Source of the DNA: Dasania sp. GY-MA-18
GTDB taxonomy: Bacteria; Pseudomonadota; Gammaproteobacteria; Pseudomonadales; Dasaniaceae
Length of the DNA: 64,000 nucleotides
Direction of reading: 5' to 3'
Assembly (NCBI RefSeq): GCF_024734385.1
Contig: NZ_JANHAP010000013.1
Coordinates: 1 to 64,000 of the forward strand
Below the pieces are notes generated by a model. It saw only the letters and a list, made by a program, of their open reading frames with translations, ran no database searches and was not told the origin of the DNA. The translations under genes were made by a program, and so were the position numbers. This document shows, one piece after another, positions 38,470-46,757 of the stretch (within the stretch, counting starts at the first letter, position 1; the number at the start of each line of letters is the position of its first letter).

Positions 38470-39549
38470 TTGTTAAACCCTAAAAGTATAAAAATATCAG
38501 CACTGCTAACAGTGGTTCTAAGCACTAGTGCCTGTGGTTGGCTTACCGGCGATGACGGCATTTTTCGCGACCGCAGCAACGATTACCGCAAGTCTAAAGA
38601 TTTACCGCCCATGCAGTTGCCAGCGGGCATACGCAGCGACAGCATTGATGACGGCTATATGATCCCGGCCATTTCCGATCGCGCCGAATTGAGCGGCGAG
38701 TTTGTGGTGCCGCGCCCGGATTCCTTAGGTGCCGAAGTGGATAGAGAGGCGGTGCGCATTAACCGCTTAGGTGACGAGCAGTGGATACTGGTTAACGGCT
38801 CGCCCGGCCAAGTGTGGCCCCGCCTGCGCAGCTTTTTTAACCTGGGTGGAGTGGGTTTATTGCGCACCGATGCCGTTAAAGGTGTGCTGGAAACCGCGTG
38901 GATACAGCCGGTTAATGCTGAGCTACCTAAAGAGCGCTACCGCTTGCGCATAGAGCAAGGGGTGCAGCGCGGCAGCAGCGAAGTGTATGTGTTGCATATG
39001 GATATAGCTGCCGGCCCGCAGTGGCCCAGCCAATCAACTAGCTTTGAGCGCGAGACCGCTTTAGTGACGCAGCTGGCACAATTTTTAGCTGACTCCGCGA
39101 TAGAAGGTTCGGTATCTATGCTGGCTGAACAGGCCTTGGATTCTTCCGGCCGGGTTAGCATAGAGCAACAGCATGGCAGCGAGCCTTATATATTATTGCG
39201 CCTGCCTTTTTACCGCGCTTGGGCCTCTTTAGGCTTAGCCATAGAGAAAGCCGGCTTTAAGCAATCGGATTTGGATATAGGCGAAAAAGTTTACTATGTG
39301 CGCTATATACCCAACAAAGCCGACGATGAAGATGAAGACGAAGATGGCGGCTGGTTTTCGGGTTGGTTCTCTGGCTGGTTTAGCGATGATGACAGCGCCG
39401 CTAAAAAGCTGGGTGTGCTATACCATATTCGGGTGAAAGATCGCGATGAACAAGCGGTAGAAGTACGCATAGAGCAGCCCAACGGTCAGCCTTTTGCCGA
39501 AGGCGAAGCCAATAAATTATTAAAACTGATTAAGCGGCAGCTGAGTTAG
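38470..39549 (+). CDS. bamC: Outer-membrane assembly lipoprotein BamC
   Basis: A 359-residue lipoprotein with lipobox LSTSAC (Cys about 22), then the conserved unstructured segment DYRKSKDLPPMQLP that docks to BamD, and two helix-grip domains (about 90-195 and 215-355). A very unusual acidic insert, rich in Asp/Glu and carrying three tandem GWFS units, lies at about 281-305 inside the second domain. The start is TTG at 38470. Order dapA-bamC-MBL is conserved in related genomes. Confidence 0.9.
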   Translation: MLNPKSIKISALLTVVLSTSACGWLTGDDGIFRDRSNDYRKSKDLPPMQLPAGIRSDSIDDGYMIPAISDRAELSGEFVVPRPDSLGAEVDREAVRINRLGDEQWILVNGSPGQVWPRLRSFFNLGGVGLLRTDAVKGVLETAWIQPVNAELPKERYRLRIEQGVQRGSSEVYVLHMDIAAGPQWPSQSTSFERETALVTQLAQFLADSAIEGSVSMLAEQALDSSGRVSIEQQHGSEPYILLRLPFYRAWASLGLAIEKAGFKQSDLDIGEKVYYVRYIPNKADDEDEDEDGGWFSGWFSGWFSDDDSAAKKLGVLYHIRVKDRDEQAVEVRIEQPNGQPFAEGEANKLLKLIKRQLS

Positions 39550-40313
39550 TGAGCCTGCGCTTTGCCTCTTTAGGTAGTGGCAGCAAAGGCAATGCGACTC
39601 TTATAGAGTCGCAGCAGGGCTTGTTGCTGCTGGATTGCGGCTTTACCATTAAGGAAACCGTTAGGCGTTTGCAGCTGCTGGGTCACCAGCCAGAAAACCT
39701 CACGGCTATTTTGGTCACCCATGAGCACGGCGACCATATTGCCGGCGTAGGTCCCTTGGCGCGCCGTTACAATATTCCTGTTTATATGACGCACGGCACC
39801 GCCCAGCACAAGGGCGTGGCTAAATTACCTAGCCGCCATCTGATTAATACCCACCAAAGTTTTCATATTGCCGATATAGAAGTCACCCCTGTGGTGGTGC
39901 CTCACGATGCCCGCGAGCCCTGTCAGTTTGTGTTTAGGCATAGGCAAAAAACGCTGGGGGTGCTTACCGACCTGGGCAGCATTACCCCCTTTATTGTGCA
40001 GCAGTATCAACAGTGCGATAGTTTAATGTTGGAGTGCAATCACGACAGCCGCATGCTGGCCATGGGGCCTTATCCGCCTTCGCTAAAAACCCGGGTAGGT
40101 GGCCAGTGGGGACATTTAAATAATATACAGGCGGCTAATTTGCTGCGCGAGATAGAGACTGACCCACTGCAGCATCTGGTGATCTCCCATATCAGCGAGC
40201 AAAATAATACTGAAATGTTAGCCCGCAATGCCATTGTGGAAGTCTATGGCGACGACCAGCCTTTGTTGCTGGCTAAGCAAGATCAGGGCTTTGACTGGCT
40301 GGCTATTGATTAG
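39549..40313 (+). CDS. MBL-fold hydrolase (YycJ/WalJ-like)
   Basis: A 254-residue metallo-beta-lactamase-fold protein. Zinc ligands lie in THEHGDH (HxHxDH, about 57-63), PHDAREP near 115 and LVISHISEQNN near 210; ECNHD near 159 is typical of the YycJ subgroup of putative exonucleases. GTG is the start and overlaps the bamC stop (GTGA), which implies coupling to bamC. In many gammaproteobacteria the next gene is purC; here it is a convergent acyltransferase. Confidence 0.9.
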   Translation: MSLRFASLGSGSKGNATLIESQQGLLLLDCGFTIKETVRRLQLLGHQPENLTAILVTHEHGDHIAGVGPLARRYNIPVYMTHGTAQHKGVAKLPSRHLINTHQSFHIADIEVTPVVVPHDAREPCQFVFRHRQKTLGVLTDLGSITPFIVQQYQQCDSLMLECNHDSRMLAMGPYPPSLKTRVGGQWGHLNNIQAANLLREIETDPLQHLVISHISEQNNTEMLARNAIVEVYGDDQPLLLAKQDQGFDWLAID

Positions 40314-40326
40314 CTCGCTTGAGTTG

Positions 40327-41241
40327 CTAAGGCTGATTTTGCTCAGGCAGGTACTGATGTTTGGGAAAATCCTCGGCAAAAATATCACTACTATCACCAC
40401 TGGGGCTACGGCGCCATTTGCGATTACTCCATAGCCAGGTTTCGGGCTGGGCAGTAATGGCGCGCTGCATGGCGGCAATATAATTATCTAATACTTGATA
40501 GCTGTTTTTGGCATAGGGCGGCTGAGCAATAATCTCAAAAGTCACCTTATAATAGCCCCGCTTGACTCTGTGTACGGCAAAATACACCACTGGATTTTGA
40601 GTTAACTCAGCAATTTTTTGGCTGCCTAAATAAAAGGGCGCAGGGCGGTTAAAAAACATCTGCCAATATTTTTTGTCTTTTCTTATAGGGGCTTGATCCG
40701 CCGTCATAGTAATCAGGTGAAACTCTTTGCGCTTGCGCAAGATGTGTTTCATAGCTTTACTTGAGGGGATTAATTGCGTGCCTAGCTTGGAGCGGTTGGC
40801 TAAAAAAATGGCATCAAAAAAGTCATCGTGTAAGGGCTTGTAGATGGCGTCCACCGGGGCCTTAAGTTTATAGGGCAGCAGCTGCACCAGCCATTCCCAA
40901 CCGCCCTGATGTATAGACAGCAGCTGTAAAGACTGTTTGTTATCTAAATAGGGTTGGATGAGTTCTAGGTTGGTAAACTCAAAGCGCGAGGCCAACTCCT
41001 CGGCGCTGATGTTTTGGGAGGCGATAGCCTCCATAAAGTTATCGCAAATAAAACGGTAGTAATCTTTTTCTATGCGGATAATCTCGGCCAGGCTTTTGTC
41101 GGGAAAAGCCTGGCTAAGATTGCTGCGTACGATGTCGCGGCGGTAGCGTACCAGATAGTAAGCTAGCCAATATAAACCGTTAGAAAGTTTGTATAGTGAG
41201 GCCAAAGGCAATTTGGCTAACAGGGCGATGAGTAATTTCAT
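40327..41241 (-). CDS. LpxL/HtrB-type lipid A acyltransferase
   Basis: A 304-residue inner-membrane acyltransferase. An N-terminal membrane segment (LLIALLAKLPLASLYKL) is followed by the Hx4(D/E) catalytic motif in SIHQGGWEW (about 109-117), a basic catalytic patch near KHILRKRKEFHLI and the substrate pocket motif MTADQAPIR. It should add a secondary acyl chain to lipid A. Which chain or position cannot be told. A second chain-specific paralogue elsewhere is possible. Confidence 0.9.
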   Translation of the reverse strand: MKLLIALLAKLPLASLYKLSNGLYWLAYYLVRYRRDIVRSNLSQAFPDKSLAEIIRIEKDYYRFICDNFMEAIASQNISAEELASRFEFTNLELIQPYLDNKQSLQLLSIHQGGWEWLVQLLPYKLKAPVDAIYKPLHDDFFDAIFLANRSKLGTQLIPSSKAMKHILRKRKEFHLITMTADQAPIRKDKKYWQMFFNRPAPFYLGSQKIAELTQNPVVYFAVHRVKRGYYKVTFEIIAQPPYAKNSYQVLDNYIAAMQRAITAQPETWLWSNRKWRRSPSGDSSDIFAEDFPKHQYLPEQNQP

Positions 41242-41391
41242 TAATACATAATGGGCAATAATTTGCGCTCTATTGTAATGATTATGGGGCTTGCAGCACA
41301 GCCTTAATTAGGCCTTAATAAGCACTATTGCTCATATTAGCTATTATGCTACTACTAATAACAAAGAAGAAAGTTAAGCAAAAGGTGAATA

Positions 41392-41661
41392 ATGGACGAG
41401 CAGCGCAAATATGTACGGGCTGAATGCTCGGCTCTGGTAGAGCTGAGCCACCCCAGTTTTGGCCACTGCGAACTTAAGGCCAGGGATTTATCGGATGGTG
41501 GTATGTTTGTAATACTGGGGGCCAATACTGCGCCGCCAGTAGGCACGGTACTAAATGTAAAGATTAAGCGCTATACCGGCGTCATCAATGATCAACCCAT
41601 TCCTATGGAGGTGGTGCATCATAATGGCGGTGGTATGGGCTTAATGTTTGTGAATTTATAA
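41392..41661 (+). CDS. PilZ-domain protein
   Basis: An 89-residue stand-alone PilZ domain. The c-di-GMP-binding features are present: QRKYVR (residues 4-9, with Arg5 and Arg9) and DLSDGGM (28-34, standing for the usual DxSxxG), then a short VGTVLNVKI strand. It is most likely a c-di-GMP effector. It is followed 60 bases later by the cyclase-like gene. Confidence 0.88.
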   Translation: MDEQRKYVRAECSALVELSHPSFGHCELKARDLSDGGMFVILGANTAPPVGTVLNVKIKRYTGVINDQPIPMEVVHHNGGGMGLMFVNL

Positions 41662-41721
41662 AGCAGTAGCTTGGTCGGTTGTTACGCCGTGCTAAAACCA
41701 TCAATAACGACATAAGAGTTT

Positions 41722-43029
41722 ATGGTAGACGAAAATTCCAATCCGCTAGGTTTAGATGCCAGCATAGCGGCTGAAATAGGCAAGGTGCAGCAGCTAAACT
41801 TGCAGCTTTTGGCGCAGCAGTTTAATGAGCTATGGGGCCATGGCCGCAATATTATCTTATGTTGGTGTGCGGTGGAGGCTGGCATAGAGGTTTTGGTAGT
41901 ACCTCATTATTTTTTAAGTGATTTTACCGAAAGCCTGAATGATTGTTCGCCGGTAGATAGATTAGATGCTCTTAATGGCCGCTTTATACGCCAGTTAATT
42001 TCCGGCGGCCGGCAGCTAAGTGTAGAAGATTTACACGGCACCGCTAAACGTTTTGACTTAGAAATACAAACCTTAGAATTACCGGTACCGGTGACAAAAA
42101 AGCTGGCCGTGTGCAAAGCCATTGATCAGCTGGTACAGCGCTATAGCCTCAATTATGTTAAAAACCGTGGTGTGCTGTTATTTGATATTTGTGATTTTTC
42201 TCGGGCTACTTCCTTTGAGCAAATCAGCCAGCTCAGCAGCCTGTCCTATTCTTTAAACTCGGCGAGAGTAAAGCTGCTTAGCACGGGGGTGGAGGTAAAC
42301 TTTTCCCGCACCACAACGGGTGACGGTTATTATATTTGGAACCAGGATACCAAACCTCAGGGCAATGCCGATCTATTTTATTTTATGTTGCTAGTGCTGG
42401 CCGATAACGCCTTAGCGCGCCGTAAAATGCAGCAAAAAAATAAAGGCCGCAGGGTCAACGCCAACAATGTGCCGTTGCTGCGCACGGGCTTTCACATAGG
42501 CAGCCACTATGAGTTCTACCAAACCGAATCGGGTAACGGGGCGGTGGATAGTTTTATTGTTGGCGATGTCACTATAGAGCTGGCCCGTATGTTAGAGCTG
42601 GCTCAGCCCGGGCAAATTTTTATAGGTGATATAGATACCTGGTTGCCCACCTCCAGGAGCGAGGGCGCCTACTTGGTTACCGTCGATAGCCAAAACTTTG
42701 TGGATCGCGTCAGTCGCCGCACCAGCCCCTTAAACGGCTTGGAGCTTTCCGGTGAAAAAATCAGTGATATACACTGTTACTTAACCGGTGAAACTGGCGC
42801 CAGTGCCGGCCGCAGCGTACGCCGTTTTAAGGTCACCGATAAGCATGGTTACAGCCGCAACGTCTATAATTTACGCATTAATATTCGAACCTGTGACGGG
42901 CGTCCACTCCTACTAGGCCTGTCAGATAGTAATCTACCCAAACGCCAATACGATGGAGTAACCGCTATCGCCGATAGTGAACGCGTATTAAAGCGGTTAT
43001 CGCCCAGCATAGCGGTGGCCGACGACTAA
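41722..43029 (+). CDS. Divergent class III nucleotidyl cyclase homologue
   Basis: A 435-residue cytoplasmic protein. Residues about 148-330 follow the class III adenylate/guanylate cyclase pattern: GVLLFDICDFS (first metal Asp, D155), TTGDGYYIW (second metal Asp, D201, 46 residues later as in active cyclases), FHIGSHYEF, and FIVGDVTIELARMLELAQPGQIFIGD (about 279-304). The conserved transition-state Asn four residues before Arg289 appears replaced by Ile, so activity may be altered or absent. About 130 residues on each side are unassigned. No membrane segment is evident. An HD phosphodiesterase-like gene begins 22 bases downstream. Confidence 0.72.
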   Translation: MVDENSNPLGLDASIAAEIGKVQQLNLQLLAQQFNELWGHGRNIILCWCAVEAGIEVLVVPHYFLSDFTESLNDCSPVDRLDALNGRFIRQLISGGRQLSVEDLHGTAKRFDLEIQTLELPVPVTKKLAVCKAIDQLVQRYSLNYVKNRGVLLFDICDFSRATSFEQISQLSSLSYSLNSARVKLLSTGVEVNFSRTTTGDGYYIWNQDTKPQGNADLFYFMLLVLADNALARRKMQQKNKGRRVNANNVPLLRTGFHIGSHYEFYQTESGNGAVDSFIVGDVTIELARMLELAQPGQIFIGDIDTWLPTSRSEGAYLVTVDSQNFVDRVSRRTSPLNGLELSGEKISDIHCYLTGETGASAGRSVRRFKVTDKHGYSRNVYNLRINIRTCDGRPLLLGLSDSNLPKRQYDGVTAIADSERVLKRLSPSIAVADD

Positions 43030-43051
43030 ATATGGAAAAGCCGGGGGGAAG

Positions 43052-43984
43052 ATGGCAGGCTGCGCTCAACAAGTCACTATGGATGTGACCGGAACCGTAA
43101 ATGTCAGCGATGCACAGGCTGTGTGCAATGCTGTGATGGGGATTTTGACGGTCCGTTATCCCGGTTATGACTTCACTATTATTAGCACTCTCTATAAAGA
43201 CTTTGCCGCGCTGTATAGCGGTAATTACCCCGGCTACATAGCCTGCGAGACCCCCTATCACGATGTGCAGCATGTGCTAGATGTAAGCCTGGCTATGGCG
43301 CGCTTATTGGATGGCTACGATAAAAGCCACAGCTCTGAGCAACAGTTAGGCCCCGAGTTGGCGGTGCTGGGTATGGCCGTGGCGCTGTTTCACGACTCGG
43401 GCTATATACGCAGCAGCGATGATAAAACCACTAGTCACGGGGCCGAGTACACCAAAACCCATGTAAGCCGCAGCGCTGCCTTTATGGCCCATTATTTTCC
43501 TCTAGTGGCTATGGCGCAGTGGGTGAAGATTGCCGAAAAGCTGGTGCACTTTACCGGTTACGAGTTACCGCCCGAGTCCATCACTTTGGCCAACCCCAAG
43601 CATCGAGTACTGGGGGCGATGATAGGCACTGCCGATGTGGTGGCACAAATGGCAGATGCGGCTTACCTCAATAAATGCCGTGACCGTTTGTACCCAGAAT
43701 TTGAGCTAGGGGGCATGTTAAAACAGCGCATGGCCGATGGCAGCGAGCAAGTCATATACAGCTCGGCAGAAGATTTATTGGCCAAGACCCCAGGCTTTAT
43801 TAAAACCACAATTACTGAGCGTTTAGACGGCCACTTTCAGGGTTTATACCGCTACGTGGAGGCGCACTTTGGCGGTACTAATAAATATATGGAAGCTTTA
43901 GAAAATAACTGTAAACATTTAGAATCGCTGCTGGCAAAAAACGACCCCGAATTACTTAAGCAAACCCTACATCGTCCCGAGTAA
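43052..43984 (+). CDS. HD-domain phosphodiesterase-like protein
   Basis: A 310-residue protein with the metal-ligand pattern of class I (mammalian-type) cyclic-nucleotide phosphodiesterases: YHDVQHVLDV (H70, H74; compare the eukaryotic YHNxxHAxDV), LGMAVALFHDSGY (H114-D115), and a later IGTADVVAQM (D195). The strong site GGGGGGAAG precedes the ATG. It lies 22 bases after the cyclase-like gene, which suggests a paired synthesis-and-degradation function. Metal-dependent hydrolase activity is a good guess, the substrate an inference. rsmJ follows five bases after its stop and may share the transcript. Confidence 0.75.
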   Translation: MAGCAQQVTMDVTGTVNVSDAQAVCNAVMGILTVRYPGYDFTIISTLYKDFAALYSGNYPGYIACETPYHDVQHVLDVSLAMARLLDGYDKSHSSEQQLGPELAVLGMAVALFHDSGYIRSSDDKTTSHGAEYTKTHVSRSAAFMAHYFPLVAMAQWVKIAEKLVHFTGYELPPESITLANPKHRVLGAMIGTADVVAQMADAAYLNKCRDRLYPEFELGGMLKQRMADGSEQVIYSSAEDLLAKTPGFIKTTITERLDGHFQGLYRYVEAHFGGTNKYMEALENNCKHLESLLAKNDPELLKQTLHRPE

Positions 43985-43989
43985 ACCCT

Positions 43990-44775
43990 ATGCCCTGTTC
44001 CAAGCTTGTTGTGCTGCTGGATGATCATCACCAGCCGCAACTGCATACGCTGGCCCAACAATTACAGTTGCCCTTATTAAATGCCGATGACTTAGCCTGC
44101 AGCCAGGCTGAATATGGTTTAGGTTTTTTTCAGCAGGCGCTAGGGGTAAAAGAGTTAGCCAGCAAAGCTGGGCCAGTATGCGTCGACTTTGTGACTGGCA
44201 CTGCCGCGCATCGGCGCAATATGGGTGGCGGCGAGCTTATTGTGAAAGCCATGGGAGGCAGTAAACAGCAGCGACCCAGTGTGTTAGATGTAACGGCGGG
44301 CTTAGGCCGCGATAGCTTTGTGTTGGCTAGCTGGGGTTTTAGCGTGCAAATGTTAGAGCGCTCCCCGGTAGTGGCTAGTTTATTAGCCGATGGCCTGCTG
44401 CGAGCCAGCCAGTGCGAAGATAGAGAGGTGCAGGAAATCGCTAGCCGCATGCGGCTATGGCAGGGCGAGGCACAGGAATACTTGGCGCAAATTGGCGATA
44501 GCATCGCCCCCGATATAATCTACCTAGACCCTATGTTCCCGCCCTCTAAAAAATCTGCGCTGGTTAAAAAAGATATGCGCGCATTTCACGCCATAGTTGG
44601 CAAAGAGCAAGATGCCAGTGAGCTATTAGCCGCCGCGAGAGCCAAGGCTAGGCATAGGGTAGTGGTGAAACGGCCAAAAAAATCTGCTTTTTTGGCGGAG
44701 CAAAAGCCCAGCTTCAGTTTGGCCGGTAAAGCGGTAAGATTTGATGTTTACAGCCTGCGGGCCTTTGCCAAATAA
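43990..44775 (+). CDS. rsmJ: 16S rRNA m2G1516 methyltransferase
   Basis: A 261-residue SAM-dependent enzyme that methylates G1516 of 16S rRNA. Motif I is VLDVTAGLGRDSFVLA (about 97-112), motif IV is the RsmJ-specific YLDPMFPPSKKSAL (about 177-190), and RHRVVVKRPKKSAFL follows. The early GLGFFQ ... VDFVTGTAAHRR block is a family hallmark. It follows the phosphodiesterase-like gene closely, so part of its transcription may come from the PilZ-cyclase side. Confidence 0.94.
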   Translation: MPCSKLVVLLDDHHQPQLHTLAQQLQLPLLNADDLACSQAEYGLGFFQQALGVKELASKAGPVCVDFVTGTAAHRRNMGGGELIVKAMGGSKQQRPSVLDVTAGLGRDSFVLASWGFSVQMLERSPVVASLLADGLLRASQCEDREVQEIASRMRLWQGEAQEYLAQIGDSIAPDIIYLDPMFPPSKKSALVKKDMRAFHAIVGKEQDASELLAAARAKARHRVVVKRPKKSAFLAEQKPSFSLAGKAVRFDVYSLRAFAK

Positions 44776-44801
44776 GCACAGTGGCAAAGTCATCAGGCAT
44801 A

Positions 44802-44829
44802 AAAAAGCCCGCTAGCAGCGGGCTTTTTT
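44802..44829. terminator. Bidirectional terminator between rsmJ and the algP-like gene
   Basis: AAAAAGCCCGCT/AGCGGGCTTTTT with an AGC loop has an A run on the left and a T run on the right, so it can end both the + strand rsmJ transcript and the convergent algP-like transcript. Confidence 0.92.
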
Positions 44830-44844
44830 ATTAGCGCGGGCTAA

Positions 44845-45609
44845 TTAAGCTTTTTTGGCTTTCTTAGCAGCTGGCTTTTTAGCGGCTTTTTTAGCAGCAG
44901 GCTTCTTGGCAGCTTTAGGGGCTGCTTTTTTAGCGGCAGGCTTTTTGGCAGCTTTTTTGGCTTTCGCTTTTTCTTTAGCAGCGGCTTTTTTGGCAGCAGC
45001 TTTAGCTTTAGCGGCCGCTTTTTTGGCCTTTTCTTTCTCTTTGGCGGCAGCTTTCTTAGCAGCGGCTTTGGCTTTAGCAGCTTTAGCTTTAGCAGCTAGC
45101 TTAGCTTTGGCAGCAGCTTTTTTAGCTCTTTCTTTTTCTTTGGCAGCGGCTTTTTTAGCAGCTATTTTAGCTTTGGCAGCAGCTTTCTTGGCTTTAGCAG
45201 CTTCCTTCTTAGCAAGCGCTTTTTTAGCAGCAGCTTCAGTTTTGGCTTCAGCAGCAGCAGCTTTCAGGGCCGCTTTGGCAGCAGCAACTTCAGCTTTAAG
45301 GGCGCTGGCAGTGTCTTTAGCCGCTTTTTCAGCAGCTTTAGCTTTGGCCGCAGCAGCTTTAGCCTTGGCAACGGCAGCTTTAGTAGCAGCAGTTTTTTTG
45401 GCTTTGGCTTTAGCTTGAGCAGCAGCTAATTTTTTAGCAGCAGCAGCACTGGCTGTTTTGGCTTTAGCAGCGTCTTTAGCAGCTTTAGTTGCCGCTTTTT
45501 CAGCATTAGCAGCTTGAGCAGTGCGGGCTTTCTCTAGCTTAGCTTTTAACTGAGCGATTTCTTTTTCTATTTCAACAACAGGGTTTGCAGCTTTTTTTGC
45601 AGCGGCCAT
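44845..45609 (-). CDS. AlgP-like histone-H1-like protein
   Basis: A 254-residue protein composed almost wholly of Ala and Lys. The N-terminal 35 residues (VEIEKEIAQLKAKLEKARTAQ) can form a coiled coil; the middle consists of degenerate AKAKAAAKKAAAKE units; and the C-terminus carries four KPAAKKA repeats like eukaryotic H1 and Pseudomonas AlgP. It should bind DNA nonspecifically and may affect chromosome structure or expression; the alginate role of AlgP is not transferable. DNA repetitiveness makes this locus prone to length change. Confidence 0.88.
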   Translation of the reverse strand: MAAAKKAANPVVEIEKEIAQLKAKLEKARTAQAANAEKAATKAAKDAAKAKTASAAAAKKLAAAQAKAKAKKTAATKAAVAKAKAAAAKAKAAEKAAKDTASALKAEVAAAKAALKAAAAEAKTEAAAKKALAKKEAAKAKKAAAKAKIAAKKAAAKEKERAKKAAAKAKLAAKAKAAKAKAAAKKAAAKEKEKAKKAAAKAKAAAKKAAAKEKAKAKKAAKKPAAKKAAPKAAKKPAAKKAAKKPAAKKAKKA

Positions 45610-45908
45610 AGTTTTGTCCTTACGTTCATTAAAAAATTAATTATAAAGGTTCAAAAGGTTTGTTTAAAAAACCAGCGAATTATACGCGGCTTTTTGCGTG
45701 AGGAAAGTGAAAATAGAAAATAAGTGGTGGAAATTAAACAAATAGGCATTATTTTTTTGATCTTTTGTAAAATAAATCGGCATTTATCCCCTTGCGATGC
45801 TTTTTGCTGAGAAATGTTACCTCAACCTTGCGGGCTGGGGTGTTTGTGGCCCATACTTTTTTACCGCACTAAGCCATAGTGTTTTGAACTAAAAAAAGAG
45901 TGGAAGAT
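45610..45908. other. 299-base region between the algP-like and DUF1244 genes
   Basis: This divergent gap is AT-rich around 45700-45780 and should hold the promoters of both flanking genes. No repeat, RNA gene or clear binding site stands out. Confidence 0.4.
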
Positions 45909-46202
45909 ATGGAAAAGAAGACCCAAACAGAAATAGAGGCGGCGGTTTTTCGTCGCTTATTGGCCCATTTTGACAGCCGTAAAGATGTACAAAATATCGA
46001 TTTAATGAATTTGGCGGGCTTTTGCCGTAATTGCTTGTCGAAGTGGTATGTGGCCGAGGCGGACGAGCGCCAACAAGCAATAAACTACGAGCAGGCGCGG
46101 GAGATTGTTTACGGCATGCCCTATGACGAGTGGAAAGAGAAATATCAATTAGAGTCCACCCCAGAGCAATTGGCTGCGTTTAATGCCAATAAGAAAAAAT
46201 AA
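45909..46202 (+). CDS. DUF1244-family protein
   Basis: A 97-residue protein. The family core is unmistakable: VFRRLLAHFDSRKDVQNIDLMNLAGFCRNCLSKWY broken over about residues 13-47, then YGMPYDEWKEKYQ. The GFCRNC cysteines could bind a metal. The function is unknown. I chose the ATG at 45909, with GGAAG three bases upstream; a GTG three codons earlier is the alternative. Confidence 0.88.
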   Translation: MEKKTQTEIEAAVFRRLLAHFDSRKDVQNIDLMNLAGFCRNCLSKWYVAEADERQQAINYEQAREIVYGMPYDEWKEKYQLESTPEQLAAFNANKKK

Positions 46203-46232
46203 CCGGGTTTAACTCATGTTGGCCAGCCCGTT

Positions 46233-46637
46233 TTATAACAGGCTGCCATGTGGCAAAAAGCGGTTATTACTATTGGCTTTAATCCATAGGCTTAGCTCTT
46301 TATTAATGCCTGTGCCTCGTTGTTTTAAGATCTTTCCTAGGGCTATAACTGGCGATTGATCGCCGGCATCCCAGCCGGGCAGTTGCTCGGCTTTGGTAAA
46401 AAACTTCATTAAAGCGATTATTTCAGCATCACTCAGCTCTTGTACATGGGGCTGCCAGAATGCCAGGTTTTGACGCATTAGCAGTGCATAGTCGGCCTGT
46501 TCCTGCGCTGATAGTTGTTGGCTTAAATCATCCAGCTGCTGTTGCTCAGTTAGGGCGATAAAACTCTGTAATAGTTGCTCGCTCATGGTTATGGATTGTG
46601 ATGCTGCTGGGTCTGCTGACCAGGTGCCTATACTCAT
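46233..46637 (-). CDS. Uncharacterised helical protein divergent from dinB
   Basis: A 134-residue cytoplasmic protein that looks all-helical (LLQSFIALTEQQQLDDLSQQL, then ELSDAEIIALMKFFTKAEQL and VIALGKILKQRGTGINKELSLWIKAN). I recognise no family. The start is uncertain: an internal ATG at 46586 would give 117 residues, and neither has a good ribosome-binding site. Its promoter region is shared with SOS-controlled dinB, so it might be affected by LexA. Confidence 0.65.
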   Translation of the reverse strand: MSIGTWSADPAASQSITMSEQLLQSFIALTEQQQLDDLSQQLSAQEQADYALLMRQNLAFWQPHVQELSDAEIIALMKFFTKAEQLPGWDAGDQSPVIALGKILKQRGTGINKELSLWIKANSNNRFLPHGSLL

Positions 46638-46724
46638 ACTGCGTGCCTAAGGTAAATTGCTTTCTTTTATTATAGTGCGGTTGTGGGCAAATTATACGGC
46701 TTTGTTTTTTATTTGGGCGGTGTA

Positions 46725-46744
46725 TACTGTTTTTACATACAGTT
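46725..46744 (+). promoter_or_regulatory. LexA box upstream of dinB
   Basis: TACTGTTTTTACATACAGTT is a near-perfect match to the enterobacterial/pseudomonad SOS box (CTGT-N8-ACAG with flanking TA and T). It ends 13 bases before the dinB start and lies in the gap shared with the divergent gene, so SOS induction of dinB is strongly predicted. Confidence 0.92.
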
Positions 46745-46757
46745 AATTGCTTTTAAA

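Noticed and set aside
44855-45418. 187-codon frame on the + strand opposite the algP-like gene
   Set aside because: It is the antisense of Ala/Lys codons, giving Ala/Phe/Leu-rich monotony, with no start site of its own.
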